Shown here: piece after piece, positions 26,143 through 34,432 of the stretch
Numbering within the stretch: the first letter of the stretch is position 1
Layout of the letters: each line of letters starts with the position of its first letter
Assembly: GCA_965216135.1 (NCBI GenBank)
Contig: CBDCFL010000023.1
Coordinates: 558,001 to 622,000, forward strand
Direction: 5' to 3'
DNA from: CBDCFL01 sp965216135
Lineage (GTDB): Bacteria; Pseudomonadota; Alphaproteobacteria; Rhodobacterales; Rhodobacteraceae
DNA length: 64,000 nucleotides
Made by a program: the position numbers and the translations under genes
Notes under the pieces: model-generated
The model's database searches: none
Told to the model about the DNA's origin: nothing
Seen by the model: only the letters and a program-made list of their open reading frames with translations

Positions 26143-26173
26143 CAAAAAAATGACGGGGCCCAGAGAGCCCCGC
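26143..26173 (-). terminator. Terminator of the IS30-split gene
   Basis: A GCGGGGC...GCCCCGT stem on the minus strand (26153-26173) is followed by CATTTTTTTGC. It lies about 55 bases after the stop codon of the split small-protein gene, which it probably served, and just before rnhB. Confidence 0.7.
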
Positions 26174-26228
26174 CAAGTTTATCCGATGCACCAAGCTGGG
26201 GATGGGCGCACCGGCTGCTCGGTAACGC

Positions 26229-26310
26229 TTACCGATCCCGCCACTGGGCCACGCGGTAGCCATGATCGCGCAGGCACTGGGCATGATAGACGCTGGCTTT
26301 GTATGGCGGG
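26229..26310 (-). pseudogene. 3' fragment of a small secreted-protein gene split by IS30
   Basis: On the far side of the IS30 element from its 5' part, an open stretch reads PPYKASVYHAQCLRDHGYRVAQWRDR and then a TAA at 26229-26231. Joining it to the 5' part after removing the element and a 2-bp duplication restores a single frame. The fragment has no start codon of its own and would not be made. Confidence 0.65.
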
Positions 26311-27525
26311 CTCAACTGATCGACGCAACACACTCGGCAAATTTCTCTGCTGGCGTTTGGTATTGCAAGGTCTTGCGAGGCCTTTCGTTCAACTGACGTG
26401 CGATCGCGCTGAGCTTTGCTTGAGAATGAACGGATAAATCAGTTCCCCTTGGCAGATATTGCCGGAGAAGCCGGTTGGTGTTTTCGTTCGAACCGCGTTG
26501 CCACGGGGAGTGTGGGTCGCAAAAGTAGACGTCGATATCGGTCGCTATGGTCAGGCGCGGGTGATCTGCCAGCTCTTTGCCGCGATCCCATGTCAGGGAC
26601 TTGTAGAGTTCGCGTGGCAATCTCTGTGCCGATTTGATTAGCCCAGAGATGACGCTTTCGGTGTCCTTGTTGGCGACTTTGACCAGCATCACATACCGCG
26701 AATGGCGTTCCACTAGGGTCGCTATATAACTGTTCTTCGACCCTCCGATCAGATCGCCTTCCCAATGCCCTGGCACCGCTCTGTCTTCCACGGACGCGGG
26801 TCTTTGACTGATCGATACGGCGTTTTTGATCTGCCCCAAACCGTTGCGCTTGAGGCTTGCATGCTTGGAGCGCCGGACAGTGCGTTTGGCGCGCAGATGC
26901 TCCAGCAACTCCTTCTTCAGTACGCCGCGCGCCTGTATATAAAGGCTTCTGTATATCGTTTCGTGCGACACTTGTTTCTGCGCTTTTTTCGGGAACGTAC
27001 GCTTGAGCCAGCCCGCAATCTGCTCGGGTGACCACTTGCGCCGAAGCTTTGCCGATACTGCTTGGGCCAAAGCTGGGTGGCAAGCCAGCTTGCATGTCTT
27101 GGGGCGCAATGCGCGATCCCATGCTGCCTGATCAGAGGTCGTCGCGCGATAGTTAGCAGATCCGCCATTCCGTCGAACCTCGCGGCTGATGGTTGAGGGC
27201 GCGCGTCCTAATTGGTGGGCGATCACGCGAAGTGATCGTTTGATGCTAAGCCCGCGCGAAATCTCCTCGCGCTCAGAAAGGCTCAGGGCGCGGCTACCAC
27301 GTCTGCGACCTGGCGGGCGGATGCCGCCTGTCGGCGAGATAACGGAAAAGACCGAGGATGATTGCCGGTCAAACACCCGCCCAATCGAACTCATCGACTC
27401 TCCGCGCTGCCAACGATCCCAAATCTCAGCCCGCTGCGTGGCCGAATAGTAAATGCGACGACGATACTTCATGCTCAGCACTCCATCTCTTCCTAAAGAT
27501 TAAAGTGTTGCGTCCACCCGTTGAG
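26311..27525 (-). mobile_element. IS30-family insertion sequence, 1215 bp
   Basis: The ends are imperfect inverted repeats: CTCAACTGATCGACGCAACAC at the left edge matches CTCAACGGGTGGACGCAACAC read inward from the right edge (16 of 21 positions identical). One transposase gene fills the element. It is inserted in a small secreted-protein gene. Flanking bases do not show a clean target duplication, but the reading frame is restored if 2 bp are counted as duplicated, which fits the IS30 family. Confidence 0.85.
26312..27472 (-). CDS. IS30-family transposase
   Basis: A 386-residue transposase. The N-terminal part contains a helix-turn-helix (GRAPSTISREVRRNGG, about 95-110). The DDE catalytic core has D in GHWEGDLIGG, D in LTWDRGKELADH and E in SNENTNRLLRQYLPRG, the classic IS30 signatures. 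GGAG about 8 bases before the ATG at 27472 supports that start over a GTG at 27481. The gene fills the element and has no disruption, so it may be active. Confidence 0.93.
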   Translation of the reverse strand: MKYRRRIYYSATQRAEIWDRWQRGESMSSIGRVFDRQSSSVFSVISPTGGIRPPGRRRGSRALSLSEREEISRGLSIKRSLRVIAHQLGRAPSTISREVRRNGGSANYRATTSDQAAWDRALRPKTCKLACHPALAQAVSAKLRRKWSPEQIAGWLKRTFPKKAQKQVSHETIYRSLYIQARGVLKKELLEHLRAKRTVRRSKHASLKRNGLGQIKNAVSISQRPASVEDRAVPGHWEGDLIGGSKNSYIATLVERHSRYVMLVKVANKDTESVISGLIKSAQRLPRELYKSLTWDRGKELADHPRLTIATDIDVYFCDPHSPWQRGSNENTNRLLRQYLPRGTDLSVHSQAKLSAIARQLNERPRKTLQYQTPAEKFAECVASIS

Positions 27526-27967
27526 GCCACCATCCATTGCGGACGGGAATTGTGCGCACACAGGCCCGCGGCAGCCATTTGGATTTGTGGAGGAATTCAC
27601 TCAGGCATTTCTGGCCAAATACACCAACCCGCTGACCACGATGATTGATGACGAAAAAGCAATGGCGCGGCAGAACCTTATGACGGTGCTCACCGAAACG
27701 CCCGCGATCCGGGCGACCTTGCTTGGGGATATCCCAGTAATTGCCATACTGTTTGGACTTGCTGGTGCTTACGGCTTTTGGCTTGCCCGAACCGGTGCCC
27801 TTGCCGTCAAGTGCGCTGGCAATCACGTTGCCGACGACGAAAAACGCGATGGCACCGGCCAGCGCACGTCCTATCTCGTCACCGCTTTGGGCGCGCGCCG
27901 GTGCCATGGCCATGCCAGTCAGGATGAATGTAAGGGCGGTGATGCTGATGATGAGTCTGCGGGTCAT
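27526..27967 (-). pseudogene. 5' fragment of a small secreted-protein gene split by IS30
   Basis: The ATG at 27967 begins a protein with a signal peptide (MTRRLIISITALTFILTGMAMAPARAQ), a second hydrophobic stretch (ALAGAIAFFVVGNVIASAL) and a Cys-containing C-terminal repeat region (LPRHCFFVINHRGQRVGVFGQKCL, then LPRACVRTIPVRNG). The LPRxC repeats are a pattern of exported Rhodobacteraceae proteins with no known role. The frame runs into IS30 at 27525 and would stop inside the element, so the original third repeat (in the 3' fragment at 26229-26310) is lost. The truncated protein may still be made. Confidence 0.7.
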
Positions 27968-28140
27968 GTACCAATCCTCTTTCTTCTCGGTTGCGGGCGG
28001 ACAAATCGTTTGCCCGTTGTTGAAAACAGGATTGGGGGCAGGCGGGATGTTTAACAATAACGTCAAAATGCTATCGGATAACGGCGAACAAATGTGCCGT
28101 TGTTATTGTATATCGGCGCGCGTTTAGGGAATGTCGGCGC

Positions 28141-28431
28141 ATGAAGAAAACACTCGCTCTCTTAGCAGTCCTTGCCACAATCGTAGCCCAACCGGCCGCG
28201 GCCGCGTGCTATGCCGATTACAAGGCAAAGCGCGACAATCCGCTCAGGTTACATTACGGTGTGATCGAACTCGGTGATGCGGTTTGTTCTGATATTGATG
28301 CCGCGCGGGCCGATATTGCCCAGCGCATCGGTTCAGGCGGCTGGAAATTGCTGAACGTCCTGGCAATATTCGGTGCCGACGGGCTGACGGAAAGGGAAGC
28401 GAGTGCGGGGAAATTCTACCTTCGGTTCTAA
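28141..28431 (+). CDS. Small exported protein of unknown function
   Basis: A 96-residue protein with a clear signal peptide (MKKTLALLAVLATIVAQPAAA) and a mature domain of about 75 residues, CYADYKAKRDNPLRLHYGVIELGDAVC, containing two cysteines that could form a disulfide. I do not recognise a characterised family. Its 3' end overlaps the start of the membrane-anchored winged-helix gene by 29 bases in another frame, so the two are probably co-translated and may act together. Confidence 0.7.
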   Translation: MKKTLALLAVLATIVAQPAAAACYADYKAKRDNPLRLHYGVIELGDAVCSDIDAARADIAQRIGSGGWKLLNVLAIFGADGLTEREASAGKFYLRF

Positions 28432-29107
28432 CCTGGCCGGGTCCAGCAATCGCGTCGTCTTATTCGGAATAGCAGCCATCGTCATAATTCTGGCGGTGGC
28501 CGCGGTCTTCTTGTTTGTCAGCCTGCCTGACGCCAACGCCTTTAACGCGCGCGTCGAGAGAATTTTCGTCGAAAACGATGACCTTACCAGTTTGGCCGAG
28601 ATCAAGCTGTTGGAAATTCTGGCCGAAAGCGGCACGTCGTTTTCCGAGGTTCTGGCCAGCTTCCGCATGGTTATGTTCGTGCTGCTGGTATTTTCTTCGG
28701 CCATCCTGATCGCGGCTCTGGTCTTCCTTGTCACAATTTTTGCGCTCAACCGCCGCATGGAAGAAATGGAACGCGCGGGCATTCAGATTTCATCGCTTTT
28801 TATCAGCCGCGAGGAACGCAGCGTTCTGGTCAACAACATGGAGTTTTCCCTGACCGAAGCGGCGATGGAGACATTATCCGTGCTGGCCGAGGCGCGGATG
28901 GACGAGGACATCATGACCGGGGCCGAGATTGAGGCGGTGGTGTCGGGCAGACGCGCCGAAGATTGTGACGAGGCAGCCGGGGCCACGCGCATCAAGCGCC
29001 TGCGCGACGCGCTGGGCAACCAGCTGGTCAGCGCGCTGTTGATCCGAAATATCGCCCGCAAAGGATACATGCTGGCCATCGACAAAGACGCCATCCGGAT
29101 GATCTGA
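28403..29107 (+). CDS. Membrane-anchored winged-helix-like protein
   Basis: A 234-residue protein with two hydrophobic helices (about 19-42 and 88-112), a roughly 45-residue periplasmic loop between them, and a cytoplasmic C-terminal region from about 115, as judged by positive residues after helix 2. The C-terminal 90 residues (FSLTEAAMETLSVLAEARMDEDIMTGAEIEAVV, then RIKRLRDALGNQLVSALLIRNIARKGYMLAI) resemble the OmpR-type winged helix in spacing, including a GYxL ending. This suggests a ToxR-like one-component membrane regulator with its DNA-binding part at the C-terminus. GTG at 28403 is the start. The role is inferred. Confidence 0.65.
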   Translation: MRGNSTFGSNLAGSSNRVVLFGIAAIVIILAVAAVFLFVSLPDANAFNARVERIFVENDDLTSLAEIKLLEILAESGTSFSEVLASFRMVMFVLLVFSSAILIAALVFLVTIFALNRRMEEMERAGIQISSLFISREERSVLVNNMEFSLTEAAMETLSVLAEARMDEDIMTGAEIEAVVSGRRAEDCDEAAGATRIKRLRDALGNQLVSALLIRNIARKGYMLAIDKDAIRMI

Positions 29108-29205
29108 CACATGGCGCGAGCTGAGCTCGCTGGAAGGTTCACGAAATCTGTGATCTACTCAGATATCGGCGGAATAAAACCGCCAACTGAGTTGGGAGGC
29201 TTAGC

Positions 29206-30192
29206 ATGACAATGACAACAATAACTCGTCGCGCCATGGTGGCCGCAGCAATTGCCACGTTGGGCCTTGGCGCCCCGGCAATCGCTGATGGTCATCAGGT
29301 CATCGACGCTGTCCACTTTCTGATCCCCGGCGGCGCCGGTGGCGGCTGGGACGGAACCGCGCGGGGGACCGGCGAAGCGCTGACCAAGGCCGGGCTCGTC
29401 GGCTCTGCGTCGTATGAAAACATGTCGGGCGGCGGTGGCGGTAAAGCCATCGGTTTCCTGATCGAGAACGCCGACAGCCAGCACGGCACGCTAATGGTCA
29501 ATTCGACGCCGATCGTGATCCGCTCGCTGACCGGCGTGTTCCCGTATAACTTCAGCGATCTGACGCTGGTTTCCGGCACCATCGGCGATTATGCGGCAAT
29601 GGTTGTGGGCAAAGACAGCCCGATCAATTCGATGGGCGATCTGGTGGCGGCCTACAAGGCCGACATGAGCGGCACTGCAATCGGTGGCGGCTCGGTTCCG
29701 GGTGGCATGGACCATCTGGTAGCGGCGATGGTGATGCGGGCGGCGGGCGAAGACCCAACACTTGTCAAATACATCCCCTATGACGCAGGCGGCAAGGCTA
29801 TGGCAGCCCTCCTTTCGGGCGAAATTGCGGCGCTTTCGACCGGTTTTTCCGAAGCGGTTGGTCTGGCCAACGCCGGTGAGGTGAAAATTATCGGTGTCAC
29901 CAGCGATGAGCGGGTCAGCGCCTTTATGGACGCACCAACGATGAAAGAGCAGGGCATCGACACGACGTTCGTCAACTGGCGCGGGTTCTTTGCTGCACCG
30001 GGCTTGCCGGATGCGGAGCTGGCGGCCTACCAGGACGCGATTGCGAAAATGTACGAAACCCCTGAATGGGAAGAAATTCGCGCGCGCAATGGTTGGGTGA
30101 ACATCCATAATCCGGGTGATGACTTCAAATCTTTCCTGGAAAATCAGGAAAAAGTCATTGGTGACCTGATGAAGGAATTGGGTTTCCTCTAG
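29206..30192 (+). CDS. tctC: Tripartite tricarboxylate transporter substrate-binding protein
   Basis: A 328-residue periplasmic binding protein of the TctC/Bug type. The N-terminus MTMTTITRRAMVAAAIATLGLGAPAIADG is a signal with a twin-arginine. It has the family's VHFLIPGGAGGGWDGTAR early loop, SYENMSGGGGGKAIGFL, and FVNWRGFFAAPGLPDAEL near the end. It captures a carboxylate and hands it to TctA/TctB. A strong hairpin lies between this gene and tctB and may raise its expression relative to the membrane genes. Which acid it binds is not readable from the sequence; citrate, other tricarboxylates or aromatic acids are all possible in the family. Confidence 0.93.
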   Translation: MTMTTITRRAMVAAAIATLGLGAPAIADGHQVIDAVHFLIPGGAGGGWDGTARGTGEALTKAGLVGSASYENMSGGGGGKAIGFLIENADSQHGTLMVNSTPIVIRSLTGVFPYNFSDLTLVSGTIGDYAAMVVGKDSPINSMGDLVAAYKADMSGTAIGGGSVPGGMDHLVAAMVMRAAGEDPTLVKYIPYDAGGKAMAALLSGEIAALSTGFSEAVGLANAGEVKIIGVTSDERVSAFMDAPTMKEQGIDTTFVNWRGFFAAPGLPDAELAAYQDAIAKMYETPEWEEIRARNGWVNIHNPGDDFKSFLENQEKVIGDLMKELGFL

Positions 30193-30209
30193 CGCCCACT
30201 AAAATAAAA

Positions 30210-30236
30210 CGGTGCACCCGGCATTCGGGTGCACCG
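30210..30236 (+). other. Intercistronic hairpin between tctC and tctB
   Basis: CGGTGCACCCG and its perfect complement form an 11-bp stem with a 5-base loop (GCATT), 17 bases after the tctC stop. There is no T-run after it on the plus strand, so it is more like an mRNA-stabilising or attenuating hairpin than a full terminator. It would favour excess binding protein over membrane subunits. Confidence 0.75.
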
Positions 30237-30252
30237 ACGGGCTGGGGTGGCA

Positions 30253-30738
30253 ATGGCACTGGATCGCTGGATCGCGCTGATCATTCTGATGATCTGTCTT
30301 GCCTACGGCTATGCTGCGTTTTTCACGATGGACGAAGGCCTGCCGCCGTTTATGCAGCGCAACCCGGTCTGGCCGAGCACGTTCCCCAAAGTTCTGGCGG
30401 TCATGGCAATCGTAACCTCGTCCGTGATCGTCCTTGGCTTTGAAAAGGGTGCGGGCGATCCGAAACCGAGCGAGATCAATTATCGCCGCCTGCAGGATTA
30501 CAAAATCGGTCAGGCGATCACGCTTCTGGCGCTGATGGTGGCCTACGCCTTGTTGCTGCGGCCCGCAGGGTTTTTGCTGTCGACCAGCGGATTTCTGATC
30601 ATCGGCGCTGGCACTCTGGGCGAACGCAAGTTTCAATACCTCATCCCCATCGCGCTGCTAGCAACCGGCGTGGTCTGGTATCTGGTGCAGGAAGTGCTCG
30701 GCATTTTCCTGCGCCCCTGGCCGTTTTTCTTAGGATAG
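30253..30738 (+). CDS. tctB: TctB small membrane subunit
   Basis: A 161-residue protein with four hydrophobic segments (about 5-25, 48-66, 84-104, 125-150), the layout of TctB. It carries the family's FPKVLAVMAI segment and ends in LRPWPFFLG. The ATG at 30253 preceded by ggggtgg is chosen over the in-frame start at 30229, which lies inside the hairpin. It is the small permease partner of TctA in the inner membrane. tctA follows 4 bases later. Confidence 0.9.
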   Translation: MALDRWIALIILMICLAYGYAAFFTMDEGLPPFMQRNPVWPSTFPKVLAVMAIVTSSVIVLGFEKGAGDPKPSEINYRRLQDYKIGQAITLLALMVAYALLLRPAGFLLSTSGFLIIGAGTLGERKFQYLIPIALLATGVVWYLVQEVLGIFLRPWPFFLG

Positions 30739-30742
30739 GCGC

Positions 30743-32257
30743 ATGATCGAAGGCATCCTGATCGGGCTAAACACCGCTTTTTCGTTCACCAACATCCTGA
30801 TGATCATCGGCGGCTGCCTGATCGGTACGTTCATCGGCATGTTGCCGGGGTTGGGGCCGATGTCGATCATCGCCATCATGATCCCTGTGGCGATCAACAT
30901 CGGCGATCCCTCGGCGGCACTGATCCTGCTGGCCGGCGTCTATTACGGCGCCATTTTTGGCGGATCAACGTCGTCGATCCTGATCAACGCCCCCGGCGTC
31001 GCCTCAACTGTCGCCACCTCGTTTGACGGCTACCCGCTGGCCCGCCAGGGCAAGGCCGGCAAAGCCCTGACCGTAGCCGCAATTGCGTCGTTTGCGGGCG
31101 GAACCATCGGTGCGGTTCTGTTGATGATCTTCGCCCCGGCGCTGGCCACAGTGGCGCTGTTGTTCCACTCGGCGGAGTACTTCGCCCTGATGGTGGTAGG
31201 CCTGTCGGCCATCGCAGCATTTGCGGGCACCGGTCAGGTTTCCAAGGCGATCCTGATGACGATCATCGGGCTGATCATGGCCACCGTGGGCGAGGGCGCA
31301 TTGTTCAACATGCCCCGCTTCACCATGGGGATCATGGATCTGCAGTCGGGCTTTGGTTTCATCACCCTGGCCATGGCGATGTTTGCGTTGCCAGAGGCGC
31401 TCTATCTGGTGCTTGACCCGTCGCGGTCCAACACAGGCAGCAGCGGAAAGATCAAAGACCTGCGCATAACCCGCGAGGAGGCGAAAATGATCGCGCCTGT
31501 CATCGGGCGCCAATCGATCCAGGGCTTTCTGATCGGGGTGTTGCCAGGGGCGGGCGCGACGATTGCGTCGTTTCTTGGGTATGCGGTTGAACGCAACATA
31601 GCGCCGAAAAAGGAACAGGACGAATTTGGCAAGGGTTCACTCAAGGGCCTTGCCGCCCCTGAAGCCGCCAACAACGCCGCCTGCACCGGTTCATTCGTGC
31701 CGCTCTTGACCCTTGGCATTCCCGGATCGGGCACCACAGCAATCCTGCTCGGCGCGCTGATCGCGCTCAATGTCTCGCCCGGTCCCCGCCTGATGGTCGA
31801 TCAGCCGGAGATTTTCTGGGCGGTGATCATGTCGATGTATCTTGGCAACGCGATCCTGCTGATCCTCAATCTGCCGCTGATCCCCTACATCGCCAAATTG
31901 CTGGCGGTGCCGCGCAATTACCTGATCCCGTTCATTTTGTTCTTCACGCTGATGGGTGCCTATATCGGCCAGAACAATGCCACCGAGCTGTTGTTGCTGG
32001 TCGGTTTCGGGATCGCCGCCACGGTGCTGAGGTTCGCCGACTACCCGCTAGCCCCCTTGCTGATTGGCTTCATCCTCGGTTCGATGCTGGAAGACAATTT
32101 CTCCCGCTCAATGCAGCTTTACGACGGTATCGGGTTTGTCGCCGCGCGTCCGATGACCATGGGCTTGCTGGCGCTGGCGGTCATTCTCGTGGTTCTGCCC
32201 AGCTATCGCGCCCGTCGCGCCCGTGCTCGCGCCAAGGGGGGTGCCGAGGGGGATTAG
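30743..32257 (+). CDS. tctA: TctA large membrane subunit
   Basis: A 504-residue inner-membrane protein of the TctA family with about 11-12 hydrophobic helices. The family hallmark segments are present: GTFIGMLPGLGPMSIIAIMIP, GVYYGAIFGGSTSSILINAPG and its repeat GVLPGAGATIASFLGYA, and ACTGSFVPLLTLGIPGSGTTAILLGAL. It is the main translocator, using an ion gradient. It completes tctCBA and ends 33 bases from the convergent hutC stop. Confidence 0.95.
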   Translation: MIEGILIGLNTAFSFTNILMIIGGCLIGTFIGMLPGLGPMSIIAIMIPVAINIGDPSAALILLAGVYYGAIFGGSTSSILINAPGVASTVATSFDGYPLARQGKAGKALTVAAIASFAGGTIGAVLLMIFAPALATVALLFHSAEYFALMVVGLSAIAAFAGTGQVSKAILMTIIGLIMATVGEGALFNMPRFTMGIMDLQSGFGFITLAMAMFALPEALYLVLDPSRSNTGSSGKIKDLRITREEAKMIAPVIGRQSIQGFLIGVLPGAGATIASFLGYAVERNIAPKKEQDEFGKGSLKGLAAPEAANNAACTGSFVPLLTLGIPGSGTTAILLGALIALNVSPGPRLMVDQPEIFWAVIMSMYLGNAILLILNLPLIPYIAKLLAVPRNYLIPFILFFTLMGAYIGQNNATELLLLVGFGIAATVLRFADYPLAPLLIGFILGSMLEDNFSRSMQLYDGIGFVAARPMTMGLLALAVILVVLPSYRARRARARAKGGAEGD

Positions 32258-32290
32258 GCGGGGCTGACCAATGACGCCCTTGGGCCACAC

Positions 32291-32992
32291 TTAATACCGG
32301 GTCGTGATCCGGTAACCGCGCCGATAATGAAATCGGGCAAAAGTGACGGGCTGGGTGCCAAGCCACGTGGCGCGGTCGGTTGTAAAGACCGGCTCTTGCG
32401 GCTGCATCTGCAGGAATTCTGCCACCGCTTTTGTGGCGGCGGTGGCCGAGAACCCAATCTCGACGCTGGTGAACGGAACCTCGCGCACCAGCCATTCGCT
32501 GGGGCTCACGGTGGCGAAATCCATTTCGGACGCTGCGGGCACCGCGTCGCAACTGATCCAGCGCTCCTCGTATTGATAGGCGGCATTGTCCGCAAAGTGC
32601 ATACATTGCAGATGCTGGGTTTGTGTTTTCTGAGCCAGATTGAGCCGTGCGCGCAGCCAGTCCGGTGCTTTCCCCTGCGCCTGTGACACCAGATTGTAGC
32701 GGTAGACCGCACCGGTCGCCTCGATCTCGGCACGTACCAGCGGAATTTCAAATTGCGCACGGCGCAGCGGCGATGTGCGAACGCGAGTTCCGGCCCGGCG
32801 CCGACGCTCGACTAGACCTTCGTCGGACAATTCCTGCAAGGCGCGGTTCACCGTCGTGCGGGCACATCCAAATTCTTCGGCCAGCGCGACTTCGCCGGGT
32901 ATCTTGTCGCCCGGTGCCCAGGTGCGGTCGTGGATGCGCCGCAATATCTCCTGCTTAATGTCGCGGAAACCGGTGCGGCGTTCGCGCCCCAC
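32291..32992 (-). CDS. hutC: GntR/HutC-family repressor of histidine utilisation
   Basis: A 233-residue repressor. The N-terminal GntR winged helix reads ILRRIHDRTWAPGDKIPGEVALAEEFGCARTTVNRALQEL; the C-terminal UTRA ligand domain includes ERWISCDAVPAA and ends RFHYRRGYRITTRY, typical of HutC, which senses urocanate. The GTG start at 32992 overlaps the hutF stop (TAGTG), so hutF and hutC are translated from one message and the repressor would control its own synthesis. The gene faces tctA. Confidence 0.94.
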   Translation of the reverse strand: MGRERRTGFRDIKQEILRRIHDRTWAPGDKIPGEVALAEEFGCARTTVNRALQELSDEGLVERRRRAGTRVRTSPLRRAQFEIPLVRAEIEATGAVYRYNLVSQAQGKAPDWLRARLNLAQKTQTQHLQCMHFADNAAYQYEERWISCDAVPAASEMDFATVSPSEWLVREVPFTSVEIGFSATAATKAVAEFLQMQPQEPVFTTDRATWLGTQPVTFARFHYRRGYRITTRY

Positions 32993-34377
32993 TACAGCGC
33001 TGCCTCCAGCGCGCGCATTGCATTTTTATAGGCGGCGACGATAGCGTCACGGGATTCATGCCGGCCAGCCGACACGTAATGCCGCCCGGCCGACCAAACA
33101 TCGGTGACAACCTCGTCGGTCGCGGCAAAGACCAGACCGTCAAGCAGTTGATCCTGCGACAATGCGCACAGGCTGGGTGCGGCGCCGTCAATGGCCACCA
33201 AATCGGCCAGCGCGCCGACCTCGATGCGCCCGGCGTCGCGCCCCAGAGCTTTGGCAGAGCCCTGGGCGGCGTCACGATACAGCGTCTCACCGGTCGAGCT
33301 GCCTTGGCGGCTCATGACATTGCGCGCCAGATCGCGCAGGCGTTGGGAATATTCCAGAGTGCGCAACTCCTCGGTCAGCGAAATGCGAACGTTGGAATCT
33401 GATCCGACGCCAAAAGCCCCGCCCGCTGCCAGATATTCCGGACCGCTGAACGGGCCGTCGCCAAGATTGGCCTCGGTTATGGGGCAAAGGCCTGCGGTCG
33501 CCCCGCTCTTGGCCATCGCGGCAGTTTCGGCGGATGTCATATGGGTCGCGTGGATCAGGCACCAACGGGCATTGACATCCGCGTGGTCGAGAAGCCATTC
33601 AACCGGTCGCGCCCCAAGCCATGCTTGGATTTGCTCAACCTCGGCGGGCTGCTCGGAAATGTGGATGTGGATGGGATCGTTCGGGCGCAGGTTTTGCGCG
33701 AATGCGATCTGATCGGGTGAAATTGCCCGCAGCGAATGCGGCGCAAGCCCCATGCGCGCGTCCCCGGGCAGTGATTTCAGACCCGGCTCGGCAGATTGCA
33801 GGAGGCTCGCGAATTCGTCGGACGTATTGCCAAACCGCAATTGCCCGCCTGCCAGCGCGGCTTGTTCGGCGCCGCCGTATGAATACAGGACCGGCAAATG
33901 CGTCAGCCCGATCCCGGTCTGGGCTGCCGCGGCGAAGATTCGACCGGACAGCTCGGCCTGATCGTCATAATGCTTGCCGCCGGGTTGATTGTGGGCGTAG
34001 TGAAACTCGCCAACCGCGGCATAGCCCGCCTCCTGCATCTCCATAAAAACAAGGGCGGCGATGGCTTCGATCTGCTCCGGGGTCAGGTGTTCGAGGAACC
34101 GGTACATCAACACGCGCCAGGACCAGAAACTGTCACGTCCGGCCGAGCGGTACTCGGTCATTCCGGCCATCGCCCTTTGGAACGCATGGCTGTGCAAATT
34201 GCCAAGCGCAGGCAACAGCGTATCGACAGTTTCGTCGCCGTCCTGTCGCTGGGTCTCTGCGTCAATGGCGCTGATACGGCCATCCGCAATCTCAATGCGG
34301 ACATCGCGGCCCCAGCCATTTTGCAGATATGCCTGCTGAGCGAAGATCGCCTGCTTACTCTCTTTTTGTGTGGACAT
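32992..34377 (-). CDS. hutF: Formimidoylglutamate deiminase
   Basis: A 461-residue amidohydrolase that turns N-formimidoyl-glutamate into N-formylglutamate and ammonia, so this organism uses the two-step HutF/HutG branch of histidine breakdown. Metal ligands and motifs include GNLHSHAFQRAMAG, VGEFHYAHNQPGG, GLAPHSLRAIS, IHIHISEQPAE and GVGSDSN. The ATG at 34377 fits the family start; an in-frame extension upstream to 34428 would overlap the divergent hutI promoter. It is transcribed away from hutI and followed by hutC. Confidence 0.94.
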   Translation of the reverse strand: MSTQKESKQAIFAQQAYLQNGWGRDVRIEIADGRISAIDAETQRQDGDETVDTLLPALGNLHSHAFQRAMAGMTEYRSAGRDSFWSWRVLMYRFLEHLTPEQIEAIAALVFMEMQEAGYAAVGEFHYAHNQPGGKHYDDQAELSGRIFAAAAQTGIGLTHLPVLYSYGGAEQAALAGGQLRFGNTSDEFASLLQSAEPGLKSLPGDARMGLAPHSLRAISPDQIAFAQNLRPNDPIHIHISEQPAEVEQIQAWLGARPVEWLLDHADVNARWCLIHATHMTSAETAAMAKSGATAGLCPITEANLGDGPFSGPEYLAAGGAFGVGSDSNVRISLTEELRTLEYSQRLRDLARNVMSRQGSSTGETLYRDAAQGSAKALGRDAGRIEVGALADLVAIDGAAPSLCALSQDQLLDGLVFAATDEVVTDVWSAGRHYVSAGRHESRDAIVAAYKNAMRALEAAL

Positions 34378-34432
34378 AATAGTATTAATTCCATACATTA
34401 AGTCGCAAATCAAGCCCTGCACGAGCATTCAA
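34378..34432. promoter_or_regulatory. Divergent hutF/hutI promoter region with candidate HutC operator
   Basis: This 55-base gap must hold the promoters of both hut transcripts. It is AT-rich at its left side and contains an inverted repeat GTAT-N7-ATAC (34382-34396), a shape close to GntR/HutC operators. The arms are only 4 bp, so the site assignment is tentative. Confidence 0.4.

Noticed and set aside
27521..28054. A 177-codon plus-strand frame across the split small-protein gene
   Set aside because: Antisense shadow; the minus-strand frame has a signal peptide, repeats and a terminator.
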